A DNA stretch of 64,000 bases, from assembly GCA_037176885.1 (NCBI GenBank), contig JAWWNJ010000172.1:1-64000 (forward strand), in the 5' to 3' direction. The notes below the pieces were generated by a model. That model made no database searches. It saw only the letters and a program-made list of their open reading frames with translations, and was not told the origin of the DNA. Source of the stretch: Favolaschia claudopus. Lineage: Eukaryota > Basidiomycota > Agaricomycetes > Agaricales > Mycenaceae. Both the position numbers and the translations under genes were made by a program. Positions 13,114-23,400 of this stretch are shown here, piece after piece (position 1 is the first letter of the stretch; the number at the start of each line of letters is the position of its first letter).

Positions 13114-14010
13114 GGAAGAGTCTTGTATATAGACGACGGAAACGAAACTGGGCGCTGAGTCACTAATGAGACGCGTCGCGTCACACTTCTGTCACGTTGC
13201 CCGATTCGGTCAGATAACTCGCTACCCATATTGTGGACGACAGAGCGTGATCACCCACAAACATTTGCTGTGAAGATTTTCTCCTACAGTTTTTGTGCTT
13301 CGATAGAGCCCATAAAATCCAGGAATTTCAAACGAAAAGTGTTTGTTAAGAGGCAATTGATGGCACATTTTGCCTCGATCAATCGCGGTCTGGGGCGATG
13401 GCGACGACAATTTTTATATAATGAAGTAGCCAGGGTTGTAAAGTATCATCTAAGGAACAATATCTCTCTTTACAACAAACAGGCTAGTTATGAGCTGAGT
13501 GAGCAATTCGGCTCAGAAGACATCCCTTGTTTTCTTGAGTTTGTACCAAGCCTCTCTCCGAGTTAGTCCGGCTTGCCCGGACCGGAGAAGGCTTGTTCCG
13601 AACCTACGTTAAACAAGGTATTTTGATGCTAATTTGACGCGTCGCGTCGCGTCTATAGTCACGGATATATCACGTGTAGTGTGTACGTAAGCTTACACAA
13701 TCCGCCAAATCTCCGCCTTATTTTTCGCAAGATGCGCTCAAACGCGTCGAAAATGAGTTTGGAAGCTTTTCATAATGGTTTGCCTTTTTTGGAAAGATCA
13801 CCTTGTATCTTTCCAACAAGGAAATATTGGCCAAATCTGCTCCATTGAATCATAGATATGCCTATTAGCTACAGTTTGGTGGTCTTACATTTGTCAATAT
13901 GGTGTTGTGGCCAGACTTATAAGCATTTTGTTGACGTGATGTTTCGGCTTACATAACCAGGTGCCGGATTGGCGTGACGCCTATCTTATGCGAGCGCCAA
14001 ACTCAATCTC
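13114..14010. other. Gene-free spacer with GACGCGTCGCG words
   Basis: Two related CpG-rich words occur: gagacgcgtcgcgtc near 13172 and gacgcgtcgcgtcgcgtc near 13635. A 111-codon plus-strand ORF (13231-13566) has no family motif and weak protein character. No gene is supported. Confidence 0.4.
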
Positions 14011-15790
14011 CTAGGTTCTGCTTCTGGGGATCTCTGTTTTCTTGTCGGTCTCGAGCTCTCGGACTCGGAACCATTTGATCTGCAGCTCGATCTGGGGAAC
14101 AGTGAAGGCTTTCAACCGCTCTGGATCCGTGAAACGAGTGGCATCGAAGATTGGGGAACAGCCGTTGATCTCTGCGAGCTCGTCGGCCTTCTTTTTGTCG
14201 ACCTTCTCCTTCTTCGCGCGGTGTTCTTCAACTGTATGACGATCGTGCTCGGCTTGTGCGATCTTCCGCTTCTGCTGGCGACCCTCGCTTGACATTTCCT
14301 GTGCCCGTTTACGCAGGAAACTCTGCGCTGCTGGGGTATTAAGCTTTTCTGCAATAAATTCACCGGTGCCGTTCTTCCTGTACTGAGCCTTTGAATTAAC
14401 GAATTCCAGGGTCGCATTTGGCGCACGACGCTGATCACGTCGTCCAGCAGCGCCTAGGAACCCCTCGTTGTGGTCGTTTGTGGTAGGCATCCAGGCGTCC
14501 TTTTTTTGTTTGTCTGTCAGTTTGCGTCCAAGTAGATCCGAACAGAAGGTGCGCCGTTTGTCCAGAGCTCCCTCGAGGTATTCCACAAATATGACGCGCA
14601 CCTCGTTCCGTGGGAGCTTGGGGAGCAACGCATGGGCTGCGTACATCGCCTCTGGCCGCTCCCATTGTTTGCCATCCATTGAAGCCTTCTCGTACGTCAA
14701 GTTTTCGCCCATGATTATATCCGGATCGGCAATAACACGCTCGCAGTGTGCTATAACGCCTTCTGCGATTGGCACCATGTCCCACAAGTTCCGAAGACCT
14801 TTGGACTCCGTCCGCGATCGGACGTGGCGCAGGACGGGTTGGCTGAAGTTCTGACCATACCACAGAAGCACAACCAGCTCAATGAGGGTGCGTACATAAT
14901 TAATCCCTTCCCAGATATTCTTCTCGAGATTTGTATAGGCAAGGGACATCTTGCGATCGCGAATGAACTGCATGAGCTCGCGGTAAACGGCGAGATTGAC
15001 GATGATCTCGGCGGCGGCTTCGGAAAAACAGCCGTAGCGTGTGTTGCTGGTGTCCGGAAATCGTAGTGAGTACCCAATATGTTCGTGCGCACAGAAATAT
15101 ACGCCGTGACGGTCCTGTTGGCCCTTTTTGTCGTCTTTATTGTTGAGAAGCATGCCCATGAGCTCGCAAAGCTTCACTCCGCCACGGGAGGAAACTTTCT
15201 CGGCTCGCTCTTTGGCTGCGGCGGATCCGGAGGCAGCTGCGGCTGCGTTGTCTTTGTTCATGAGAAGGATAGGCTGTTCGAATCCGTGCTTCAGCCACGC
15301 AGCCATCATGCGCTCAACACCTCCTGCGACCAGATTAACATTTAAGATACTCAGAATCAATCAAATCAAGCCTACCTCTGTGCGCATTCAAGTCTTTATG
15401 CATGAAGCAGCCTCCACCAAGAAAAAAATCGACTTGAGGGCTGGAGTTATAGATCTCGTACATCTCTTGGATGAGAGATAGCCATCCGGCCAATTGCTCT
15501 TCACTAGTGTGGCTTGGTGCCTGAGTGAGGCCAAGGGCAAGTAATTTCCCTTCGATTGCAATATAACGAGATTCGTAGTTGAGGTTTTTGTGACTTGTCC
15601 CGTCCCCACTGACAGTGAGATCTGGTGAGTCTGGCATATCAGAATCGTGTTCAATAATTGTTTGAGATCACTGACGTTCAGTATTTTTAACAGCATCAAC
15701 AAGCTGCAACTTTGCGGCCACCCCGCCTTCAATAACGATCCGAGAGACTGCTCAGTCGCCTGCACAGCCATTGAGTGAGACTGTGAACAA
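14011..15790 (-). pseudogene. Member of an uncharacterised Agaricomycete multicopy family, N-terminus missing; possible D-D-E protein with SAP-like tail
   Basis: Order on the minus strand: SRIVIEGGVAAKLQL (about 15750-15700), intron about 15690-15646, SGDGTSHKNLNYESRYIAI (near 15610), GGGCFMHKDLNAHRGG across an intron at about 15385-15335, then one long exon. That exon carries SRGGVKLCELMGMLLNNKDDKKGQQD, RFPDTSNTRYG, MDGKQWERPEAMYA, PTTNDHNEGFLGA (near 14480-14460), a charged helical stretch and LAEINGCSPIFDATRFTDP..FTVPQIELQIKWFRVRELETDKKTEIP. The last block resembles a SAP-type DNA-binding helix pair and closely matches the 360-residue proteins at 41 and 44 kb, but stops about 20 residues earlier. 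The family is known to me only as unnamed mushroom proteins. The acidic residues in SGDGTS, MHKDLN and NDHNEG could form an RNase-H-like triad (inference). A TGA precedes the first block, so the copy is probably broken. Confidence 0.6.
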
Positions 15791-16726
15791 ATACTTATAG
15801 ACCAAACGTACTATGTTCTTCTCCAAACATCCGACCTCCGAGACTTGGTCTGGGAAAGGGTGGAGATGAGCTCCCTGTAGTATTGCCTTCTTCAAAAGGC
15901 TTCCATAAAGCCAAAGGTGCCTCAAGTGCAAGAATTGGAATGTGTCATCGATGTCCTGACAAATTTGGCCCCATGCGGAACAGGCTTTTTGGTCAGTTCT
16001 CCGAGGTCCTTCGTGTATGCACTTGCCGGAAAAGAAGTTCGAGTATCACGCGTGGGAATGAAAGTTTTTCAGCTCATTGTGTGGCTGTGCCCATTGACTA
16101 AAACGGTCGACATCTGAATTGCTTTCCTCAGTCCGACTGCAGCAAGGGAAGAAAACTGAGAGGCAAAGTTGCGGTTTAGAGATCGATTAAGCAGTCTGAG
16201 GACAATTTGGAGATGAATCTTTTATTCCCGTTGCAGAGCAACTCAGCAAGCCGCGCGCACAAACGAAGCGTGACCCACGGCTAACGCGTGACAACTAAAA
16301 CTATACTGAACCTGGGCGCTATTGAATTAGGGAATATTAATGTGACTGGATCCAGTCCCTTACTTACTTAGGTGCTTCGAAGCGAGCATACACGGCGCGG
16401 TCGCGGTTCGCTTACACTAACCTCGAGTGCTTTGACGTACTCTCCAACGTGTACATATATGTCATGCGAGAAGACGGCTTGTTAAGCTTCAATTGTTGAG
16501 CCCGCGTTGAATAATTTATTGCGACGTTTGGAAAAGGATAAGGTTCATCATGTACTCGTCAAGCGAACAGCCGGTCAGAATAGTACAGTGACTATATAAT
16601 TGGCTCCCTCGAACAACACGCACTTGGTCATACAGATAGATACTCGCGAGAAATACAAACAGGGCTACCAAACCACAGAAAGTCTCCGGAGCATGCGCAT
16701 GGCCGGCAAGTCAAATACGCAGAAAC
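15791..16726. other. Gene-free stretch
   Basis: Only short ORFs on both strands, none with recognisable motifs. The expected N-terminal coiled-coil part of the preceding family member is not found here. No repeat structure stood out. Confidence 0.4.
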
Positions 16727-17020
16727 CTAGACGCCCGCTTCCAATAACGCTTTATAGCTTCTCAAGGTATGGGCGCCATGCGGGCCATACGTAATGTGGC
16801 TCGATGTCGGAGTGACGTGGACATCGAACTTAACATCGTCGTTTCCGATACCTAAGCCCATGTCGAATATACTACTCCAACGCATGGTTGGGCTGGAGAG
16901 CAGCATGACCTTTGCGGCGTCCTGAGGGCTTGTGGAAACAAGGCGAAGGTAACACCAGCCCCCAGACCAATGCTGGAAATTGTCAACCTCGTCCCAGGTT
17001 TGGAATGGGACGCTTTTCAC
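16727..17020 (-). CDS. Short unrecognised ORF downstream of the GTPase
   Basis: A 97-codon minus-strand ORF (first residues MKSVPFQTWDEVDNFQHW) with balanced, protein-like composition. It may be a last exon of the GTPase gene, which ends in the same orientation about 100 bp upstream, or a separate fragment. I do not recognise it. Confidence 0.3.
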   Translation of the reverse strand: MKSVPFQTWDEVDNFQHWSGGWCYLRLVSTSPQDAAKVMLLSSPTMRWSSIFDMGLGIGNDDVKFDVHVTPTSSHITYGPHGAHTLRSYKALLEAGV

Positions 17021-17115
17021 AGCCGCTCGTAAACAGGTCCTGAGATATGAATCATGAGTGGCTCGATCCAGCCAGATGGTGGTCGGAACTGTTGTGGCAA
17101 TCAGAATAGTGCATG

Positions 17116-19293
17116 TTACTGTACACGGCTGACCTGACTGTTTATATGGGTTTTTCGCGAGGGGTTGGATAATTGTTGACCCCCGACCATTGTTCCATTG
17201 GGCATTACAAGCACCAAGTCCTGCGCCGACATACCCTTCGAGTCCTGGCAGATGTGTATATAGTCGTTGCGCAATTCAAATGAAAGGCGTTCTGTCGTTT
17301 GGAAACCCGACGTCTTCTTGATCGCGCTGACTGGCACAAAAGGAATTTCGGCCAAATTGTTAACATAATCGTGGTCTAAAGGGAAAAGCAACCGCCAACA
17401 AAACCCTTGCGGGGGGGGCCTCAAGTGGAGAGAATAAGCCCACGACGGTCGTGATCTCTGTCATCAGAGAAGTAGATGCAGGTGAAGATGGTGGGGGTAG
17501 GAAGTACTGGTTGATGAGATGTATGACGCCCAACTCGCCAGCCGTCTCCGCCTTCCCAGCTAATTCCCGAACATCGCGATAGACTGCAGCAAGCCTGGAG
17601 CTGGTGACGGTTTTGATGGCTTCATCAACATGTCCTTCAGTAAGCGGCCCGACAGAGTGCTTAGTCATATGGAAGAGTCCGTTTAGAACTGACACCATGG
17701 CAACAAGATATGCCATGACAGAGGTGATGACCTGGGGGCTTCTCCAAGATCAGAGAGGAGTGAGGATGGAGGGGGCCACTAACGTAGGTCGATAGGGCTG
17801 TGCAAGTAATTCCACAAACCACGAATGCAGCTCGACATCCGGAGCCACATATGCAAGGCTGCCAATCAGTTCAGGACTCTTAAGAACAAAAAAGATAAAA
17901 ATATAAATATAAAGAAGTAAAATTAAAATAAAAATAAAATAAAATAAAAAACTGTAATGTGACGCACGGAGAGAATCTTGACTCGTTCATCAATGTGACG
18001 CCCTGCGCTAAAGCTCTGACCGCTTTTAGAAATTGCGGTTTATGTAGAAGCTGCTAGAGACGTAAGAGACGTGCATGAATTGAACATCCAACGGCCTACG
18101 TCGTCCGGATCATGAAAGTTCCAAATACTTGTCATCTCCTTGTGAAGGGTGTTGAGAGAGACTTGCACCGTGCACCCGGTGAATTTGGATTTTGAGCGGG
18201 AGCCGAGGCCATCCCAATATTCTAGAGAAGACATATTAAACGAGGGCTGGGGTAAGAGACCGAGTGTCATACTACGCATCCCAACGCTACAGTGGTTTGA
18301 GCACAAATTTTTGAACGATTTCGAATGATTTCGAATCGAACTAACACGTACGCTATTGTGCACTCGTTTTTCTCGGCAACACTCGCCCGCTGGGCTAATC
18401 CAGCCACAATCCCCTCGCAATTTATGAAATGTCCTGGCTTGATGGCTTGCCGCGAGCTTCTCATGAGAACGTTGAGGGAAGTCCAATCTGGCTTGATACC
18501 AGACGACTCGGACAGTCCTGCCGCATCGCAAAGTTAATTCTATGCACCGCGGGTTATAACGTACTCGTACCAGCAGTTCGGGCGTAAAGCAGCCTCTCGT
18601 TGAGCGCGTGCAGCGGCTTGCGACAGAGGGCGTCAAACTCGGCTTCTGCAGCTTTTTCCCGTTCCTCGCTGATGTCACCGACAAAACGGAAGCGTGTGGA
18701 GTTGAGGAGAGCGTCGAACTGGGTGAATACCACAACCACCGGCACTACTTGTCTGTAAGCAACGGAAAGCGAAAGCTACGGAAAGCGAAAGCTAGAGAGG
18801 GGAGGAAGAGGAACAGAAGACCTTTCAACTGGACCGCAAGCCCGAGAAGCTGTTCGTCTACTTTCTCAATAGCAGAGATACCCGCATCTGGCACCTTGAT
18901 GCAAAGCCTGACTGGTCATAAGAAGGGACGCACGATGCTGTGCCGCGGACAGACCAGATGAGGTGCACACGCCTCTCGGGAGAGACTGATTCAACAGTCT
19001 GTTTCTGGAGGAAGGTTGAGAGGGCACCAGTAGCATCCGGCTCGCACTGGTGAAGCACAAGCCGAGGGTTCTGGCGGAACGTTATTTCTTCATTGATGTC
19101 AGCCTTGACAGACTGGCGGTGAAAATGAATTTACTGCTGACCACAATCAGGATTACTACTATACCTGGCTGTCAACACCAAAGGCGAATCTCAGAAGGGA
19201 CGATTTTCCAGCTCCAGGCTAGGAAAGCTAGATTTCAGGAGGGCAAATGCGACTCACTTTGCCCACAATGAGAAGTCGGAGCCTTGCATACAT
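17116..19293 (-). CDS. HSR1-like fungal GTPase, multi-exon
   Basis: The P-loop is assembled across an intron: LRLLIVGK ends exon 1 at 19258 and PGAGKSS opens exon 2 at 19218 (exon 2 runs to 19165). Next come a switch-like segment (FRQNPRLVLHQCE, about 19075), RLCIKVPDAGISAIEKVDEQLLG, and the G4 motif as VPVVVVFTQFD (about 18740), with Gln replacing the usual Lys/Asn as is common in this mushroom family. Downstream are GLAQRASVAEKN, EYWDGLGSRSKSKF, LHKEMTSIWNFHDPDD, and a helical C-terminus MAYLVAMVSVLNGLFHM. A G8 run at 17411-17418 shifts the frame by +1; one base fewer joins PPQGFCWRLLFPLDHDYVNN to the rest. Another phase mismatch lies near 18745. It probably binds and hydrolyses GTP, but its cellular role is unknown. 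Confidence 0.65.
17886..17953. repeat. AT-rich low-complexity tract
   Basis: A-rich run of AAAAT/AAATA words (ataaaaataaaataaaat), inside or just beside an intron of the GTPase gene. Confidence 0.8.
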
Positions 19294-19693
19294 ATAAACA
19301 GTGAGTATTCCGCGGTCAATGTAATGCGCACCGTTGGAATTCGGCCAGTATTTCGTCGCAGACCAGCGGCAAAGTGTCCATGCTGAGCTGTTCTCCAACG
19401 CTACAACAGGTTTCGCTTTTACAGCTATTTTGGAAACGATAGACAGTTTCGATTTTTTAGCTGAGTTCGGGCCGAGCCGCCGAGACGAGCTCGTAACTAG
19501 TGCCAAATTTAGAATAACCTTTTCTGCTAATACCTCCTCGACAACGACCATCTAGTACGGTTACAGCGTCACTGGAGACTTACAGTCATGACTAGCAGGC
19601 TGACGATTGCGTGGAGCATACACTGTGCTATATATCCTCGCTCAACGAGTCCAAGGCGCCCAACTATTCTACTTTTCGACCGGTTTTGACACC

Positions 19694-21128
19694 ATGCAAA
19701 ACACTATTGCACCATATCTTCTTGGTGTAGGCCCTCCCCCCGCTCTCACTGGACGACAGCTCGCAGTGGCCCCACACCCGCGACTACGAGCAGCCTGGGG
19801 GCGACGACGACGATTCTAGCGATGAAGATCCGTCTTATCATCAATACCGGCTTCCTCCGTTCCCTCCTCACATTGTCGAAGCCCGCCAATCTCAGTTGCC
19901 ATCTACTACAGCTCCCAGTCAAACTGCAGGTGTGTTACAGCTATTTGCGCATTCTGCAGGCTACTAATAAACTTCGAGACCGCAGTACCTTCATCACAGT
20001 CAAAATCCCTATCTATGGCGAGCCAGGAAATGGAAAGAAGCGCGCCACGGTCACCACAACCCTCGTCCTCCCCTCTGACATTCCTGCCGGCGACTTTCTA
20101 TCACGCATCACAGCTCAGATGAATGTCGACCCCACATCTGCGACATTGGGATGGAAAGAGTCTCAGGAGCGTCGCAAGGATCCATATCACCGTCTGTCGT
20201 CCGAGGACGATGTTCGCGACGCCTTCCAGCAGCTTCTCAAGCTCCAGAGGAGCACACGTCGTCAGAAAGAGGTGATAATGGAAGTGGTTAACCTGGTAAG
20301 TCATCCATTATCTATGGGTTCTTCGGCGTTGAGCACACCGTCTCTCAGGAGGTGCAGCCTGATGGAAAGACGACAAAACAGGCCGAAAAACCCCCCGAGA
20401 CCGCTGTTACCGCCACCGAGGTACAGCAGATTCAAAACCATCTCAAGTGCGCGGAACATCCTGGCAAAAATCGGTGGTGCTACGTGATGGGGCCGAAATC
20501 TAAGTACCCCGGCAAGCATGTCGAGATCGGAATAGATGTTATTAATTTGTGGGCTCGGTACATGGTGCGTGACGTGGAATTTCTGTTTCTCTTTTGCACT
20601 GCTGACTTCTGTCTTCAGCACGATGGCACCGCAGATCTGGAACATCCTCCCAAAGTCCTCAAGCTTGACGAGCTTGCAGAGCGTGGCCGTGCTCGCGAGG
20701 AGCGTGCTCGTAACCGCGGTCAAAATACCATGCCCCCCATCCACCTCCATCTTGGCAACTCCGAGTCCGGCGATACCATCCTTCGCGATGGCAATGGCGT
20801 CAAACGTCGACGTGAGGACGAGTCATCAGATGAATCTGATGAAGACGAGGACGTCCTCCTTGTCTCCGACATGCTGCGTGCTCTGGATGAAAAGTACCCA
20901 GCTCTCAAATACTTCCAATATGCTGAGAGCCTTGGGGAACAAGGCATTGTCTACGCCAACAGCATCGCCGACTTCGACACCAAGTTCTACAAAACCGACG
21001 TTGGGATGGCAGCCGGTGCCGTGGGTAACTTCGTGCGCAAGGCAAGTAAGATGGTCGCCGCCGCTAAGAAACGCAAGGGGAAGAAGCGGGCCAGGGTTGT
21101 GGGGGATGAAAGCGACAAGGAGAACTGA
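19694..21128 (+). CDS. Unrecognised mushroom gene with SAM-like C-terminus (left palindrome copy)
   Basis: Starts MQNTIAPYLLGVG at 19694. A +1 slip in the C6 run 19736-19741 separates this from the acidic segment SSQWPHTRDYEQPGGDDDD. After an intron (about 19930-19985) comes a beta-grasp-looking block (TFITVKIPIYGEPGNGKK, LSRITAQMNVDPTSATLGW, DDVRDAFQQLLK). A further intron at about 20297-20350 leads to IQNHLKCAEHPGKNRWCYVMG and VINLWARYM, then an intron at about 20563-20619, an acidic linker, and the C-terminal block ALDEKYPALKYFQYAESLGEQGIVYANSIADFD..VGMAAGAVGNFVRKA. That block has the helical pattern of a SAM-type domain. The basic tail KKRKGKKRARV may be a nuclear signal. Similar proteins are multicopy in Agaricomycetes; function unknown. 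Confidence 0.6.
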
Positions 21129-21267
21129 TTTATTTCACGCTGTGTATGTTATCGCCTCTGCTGAAAATACTGTATCGCTACTAGTTTTCTGTATATTTGT
21201 ATAGTCATATTGTTTATATAATTTCTTGGCGTCCTACTCCTGTATTGACAACTACTGATACAACAAC
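21129..21267. other. Spacer between the unrecognised gene and the transposase
   Basis: About 140 bp of AT-rich sequence lies between the convergent 3' ends; nothing else seen. The mirror copy is 23401-23539. Confidence 0.5.
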
Positions 21268-22357
21268 CTATACAACATATCCGCAATCCCTAAACCATCC
21301 TTCAATGTTCTCCGGGGTCATCGTCTCATGAGCAGCTTCCCACAAAGTTGCAATGGGGTCGCAACCATCACGCCCTTCCATCGAGCTGAGAACATCGTCC
21401 CGGTTGCGTCGGATCCAGTATTTCATGCATGAAAACCCTTCTTCGCATGGATTGAAGTCGGGAGAATATGGTGACAGATAAATGAGTCGGCGCCCGCTGT
21501 AAATCAAATTCAGTTAGTTGGCAATCAATAGGATATATGCTACGCACCGTCCCTCGACCATCTCACGAATCCCATCAAAGTGATGAACACTTGCGTTGTC
21601 CATGACGAGAACGGAGTTGTCCTGCGGAAAGGGATTCATGCGGTCAAGGAGAATATCGAGATAGTTGCGGAACTCTACGGCGGTCCAGGATCGAGTCAAC
21701 ACATCGAAGTGAAGTATGCCATCGAGGCAAATTGCCGGAAGAACAGAATAACTATACATATCAGCAGGCACGTAGCGCTGGCAAGAGCAGAAACACATAC
21801 CGGATGCCTCGGACAAAAAAATCATGCCGCCGCGCTCGCATTCCAATGGGGGCCCATGCCATCTGCCGCCGCGTTGTATGTCGATTGCAAGCTGCTTCGT
21901 CTAGGAAAACCAGCCTTCGAGGTGGGTGTTGTCCAACTTCACATTGAAACCCAAGCCGTTTGTTTTCCTCAGCTTCGAGTGCAGTTCGAGATATCTAAGG
22001 ATATACTCATGTCAGCGGCACGAAACTCCCAGCAATTTTATTTACATGAACCCGAACATAACCCATTCGCAAAAGGGCGTCACGGATGGTGGTTTTAGCG
22101 ACGTCGAGTCCCGTGGCTTCGTACAAACATTCCTGTAGCTCGAAAAGATAGATGTCGGGGGTTCTCGCAACAAGACCCTCAAGATACTTTTCAAATGGTC
22201 AAATAAGAAGGGTATTGAGAAGACCACAGACCGCGACATCAAAAGATGTGAGAATGCGGGGTCGTCCGAGCTGCAGAGGAATTCGGACATGGTCCCCAGT
22301 GGTCCGCCACGTTCGGATGATGCGGTAAATGTTTCGCTCGCTGATGTAGGTAGCTGC
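21268..22357 (-). pseudogene. Tc1/mariner-type DDE transposase, N-terminus lost at the palindrome centre (left copy)
   Basis: Minus strand order: helix-turn-helix remnant ISERNIYRIIRTWR (loop and arm edge), a GRPRIL-like linker, a second small domain EATGLDVAKTTIRDALLRMG, first catalytic block VFLDEAACNRHTTRRQMAWAP (about 21905-21840), intron, LPAICLDGILHFDVLTRSW, second catalytic block VLVMDNASVHH (about 21620-21590), intron near 21510-21540, third block YLSPYSPDFNPCEEGFSCMK (about 21490-21430), ending at 21268. These are the D, D and E/D blocks of the DDE_3 superfamily. Upstream of the loop the frame runs into the opposite arm, so the true N-terminus is gone. Stop codons near 22195 and 22010 suggest introns or decay. 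Confidence 0.8.
22311..22357. other. 47-bp palindrome loop
   Basis: The single-copy spacer between the two arms. Read on the minus strand it encodes AATYISERNIYRIIR, part of the transposase helix-turn-helix, so the fold-back point lies inside the transposase gene. Confidence 0.9.
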
Positions 22358-23400
22358 GTGGCGGACCACTGGGGACCATGTCCGAATTCCTCTGCAGCTC
22401 GGACGACCCCGCATTCTCACATCTTTTGATGTCGCGGTCTGTGGTCTTCTCAATACCCTTCTTATTTGACCATTTGAAAAGTATCTTGAGGGTCTTGTTG
22501 CGAGAACCCCCGACATCTATCTTTTCGAGCTACAGGAATGTTTGTACGAAGCCACGGGACTCGACGTCGCTAAAACCACCATCCGTGACGCCCTTTTGCG
22601 AATGGGTTATGTTCGGGTTCATGTAAATAAAATTGCTGGGAGTTTCGTGCCGCTGACATGAGTATATCCTTAGATATCTCGAACTGCACTCGAAGCTGAG
22701 GAAAACAAACGGCTTGGGTTTCAATGTGAAGTTGGACAACACCCACCTCGAAGGCTGGTTTTCCTAGACGAAGCAGCTTGCAATCGACATACAACGCGGC
22801 GGCAGATGGCATGGGCCCCCATTGGAATGCGAGCGCGGCGGCATGATTTTTTTGTCCGAGGCATCCGGTATGTGTTTCTGCTCTTGCCAGCGCTACGTGC
22901 CTGCTGATATGTATAGTTATTCTGTTCTTCCGGCAATTTGCCTCGATGGCATACTTCACTTCGATGTGTTGACTCGATCCTGGACCGCCGTAGAGTTCCG
23001 CAACTATCTCGATATTCTCCTTGACCGCATGAATCCCTTTCCGCAGGACAACTCCGTTCTCGTCATGGACAACGCAAGTGTTCATCACTTTGATGGGATT
23101 CGTGAGATGGTCGAGGGACGGTGCGTAGCATATATCCTATTGATTGCCAACTAACTGAATTTGATTTACAGCGGGCGCCGACTCATTTATCTGTCACCAT
23201 ATTCTCCCGACTTCAATCCATGCGAAGAAGGGTTTTCATGCATGAAATACTGGATCCGACGCAACCGGGACGATGTTCTCAGCTCGATGGAAGGGCGTGA
23301 TGGTTGCGACCCCATTGCAACTTTGTGGGAAGCTGCTCATGAGACGATGACCCCGGAGAACATTGAAGGATGGTTTAGGGATTGCGGATATGTTGTATAG
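22311..23400 (+). pseudogene. Tc1/mariner-type DDE transposase (right copy)
   Basis: Mirror of the left copy with identical catalytic blocks (MDNASVHH near 23068; SPDFNPCEE near 23208). The two copies share the 47-bp loop head to head and both lack a complete N-terminus. No flanking TA target duplication or terminal inverted repeat could be assigned. Confidence 0.8.

Larger units (their letters stand above)
19424..22310 (+). repeat. Left arm of a 5.8-kb palindrome
   Basis: Every position x in this arm pairs with position 44668-x in the right arm. I checked the outer edge (identity starts at gctattttggaaacg, 19424), the inner edge (ends gtggtccgccac, 22310) and all paired reading frames, which are identical. 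The arm carries one gene (+) and most of a Tc1/mariner transposase (-). Confidence 0.95.

Noticed and set aside
18040..18735. 231-codon minus-strand ORF
   Set aside because: It overlaps the GTPase exons. Only part of it (after about 18260) is in the protein-like frame; the full ORF is a mixture of frames and introns.
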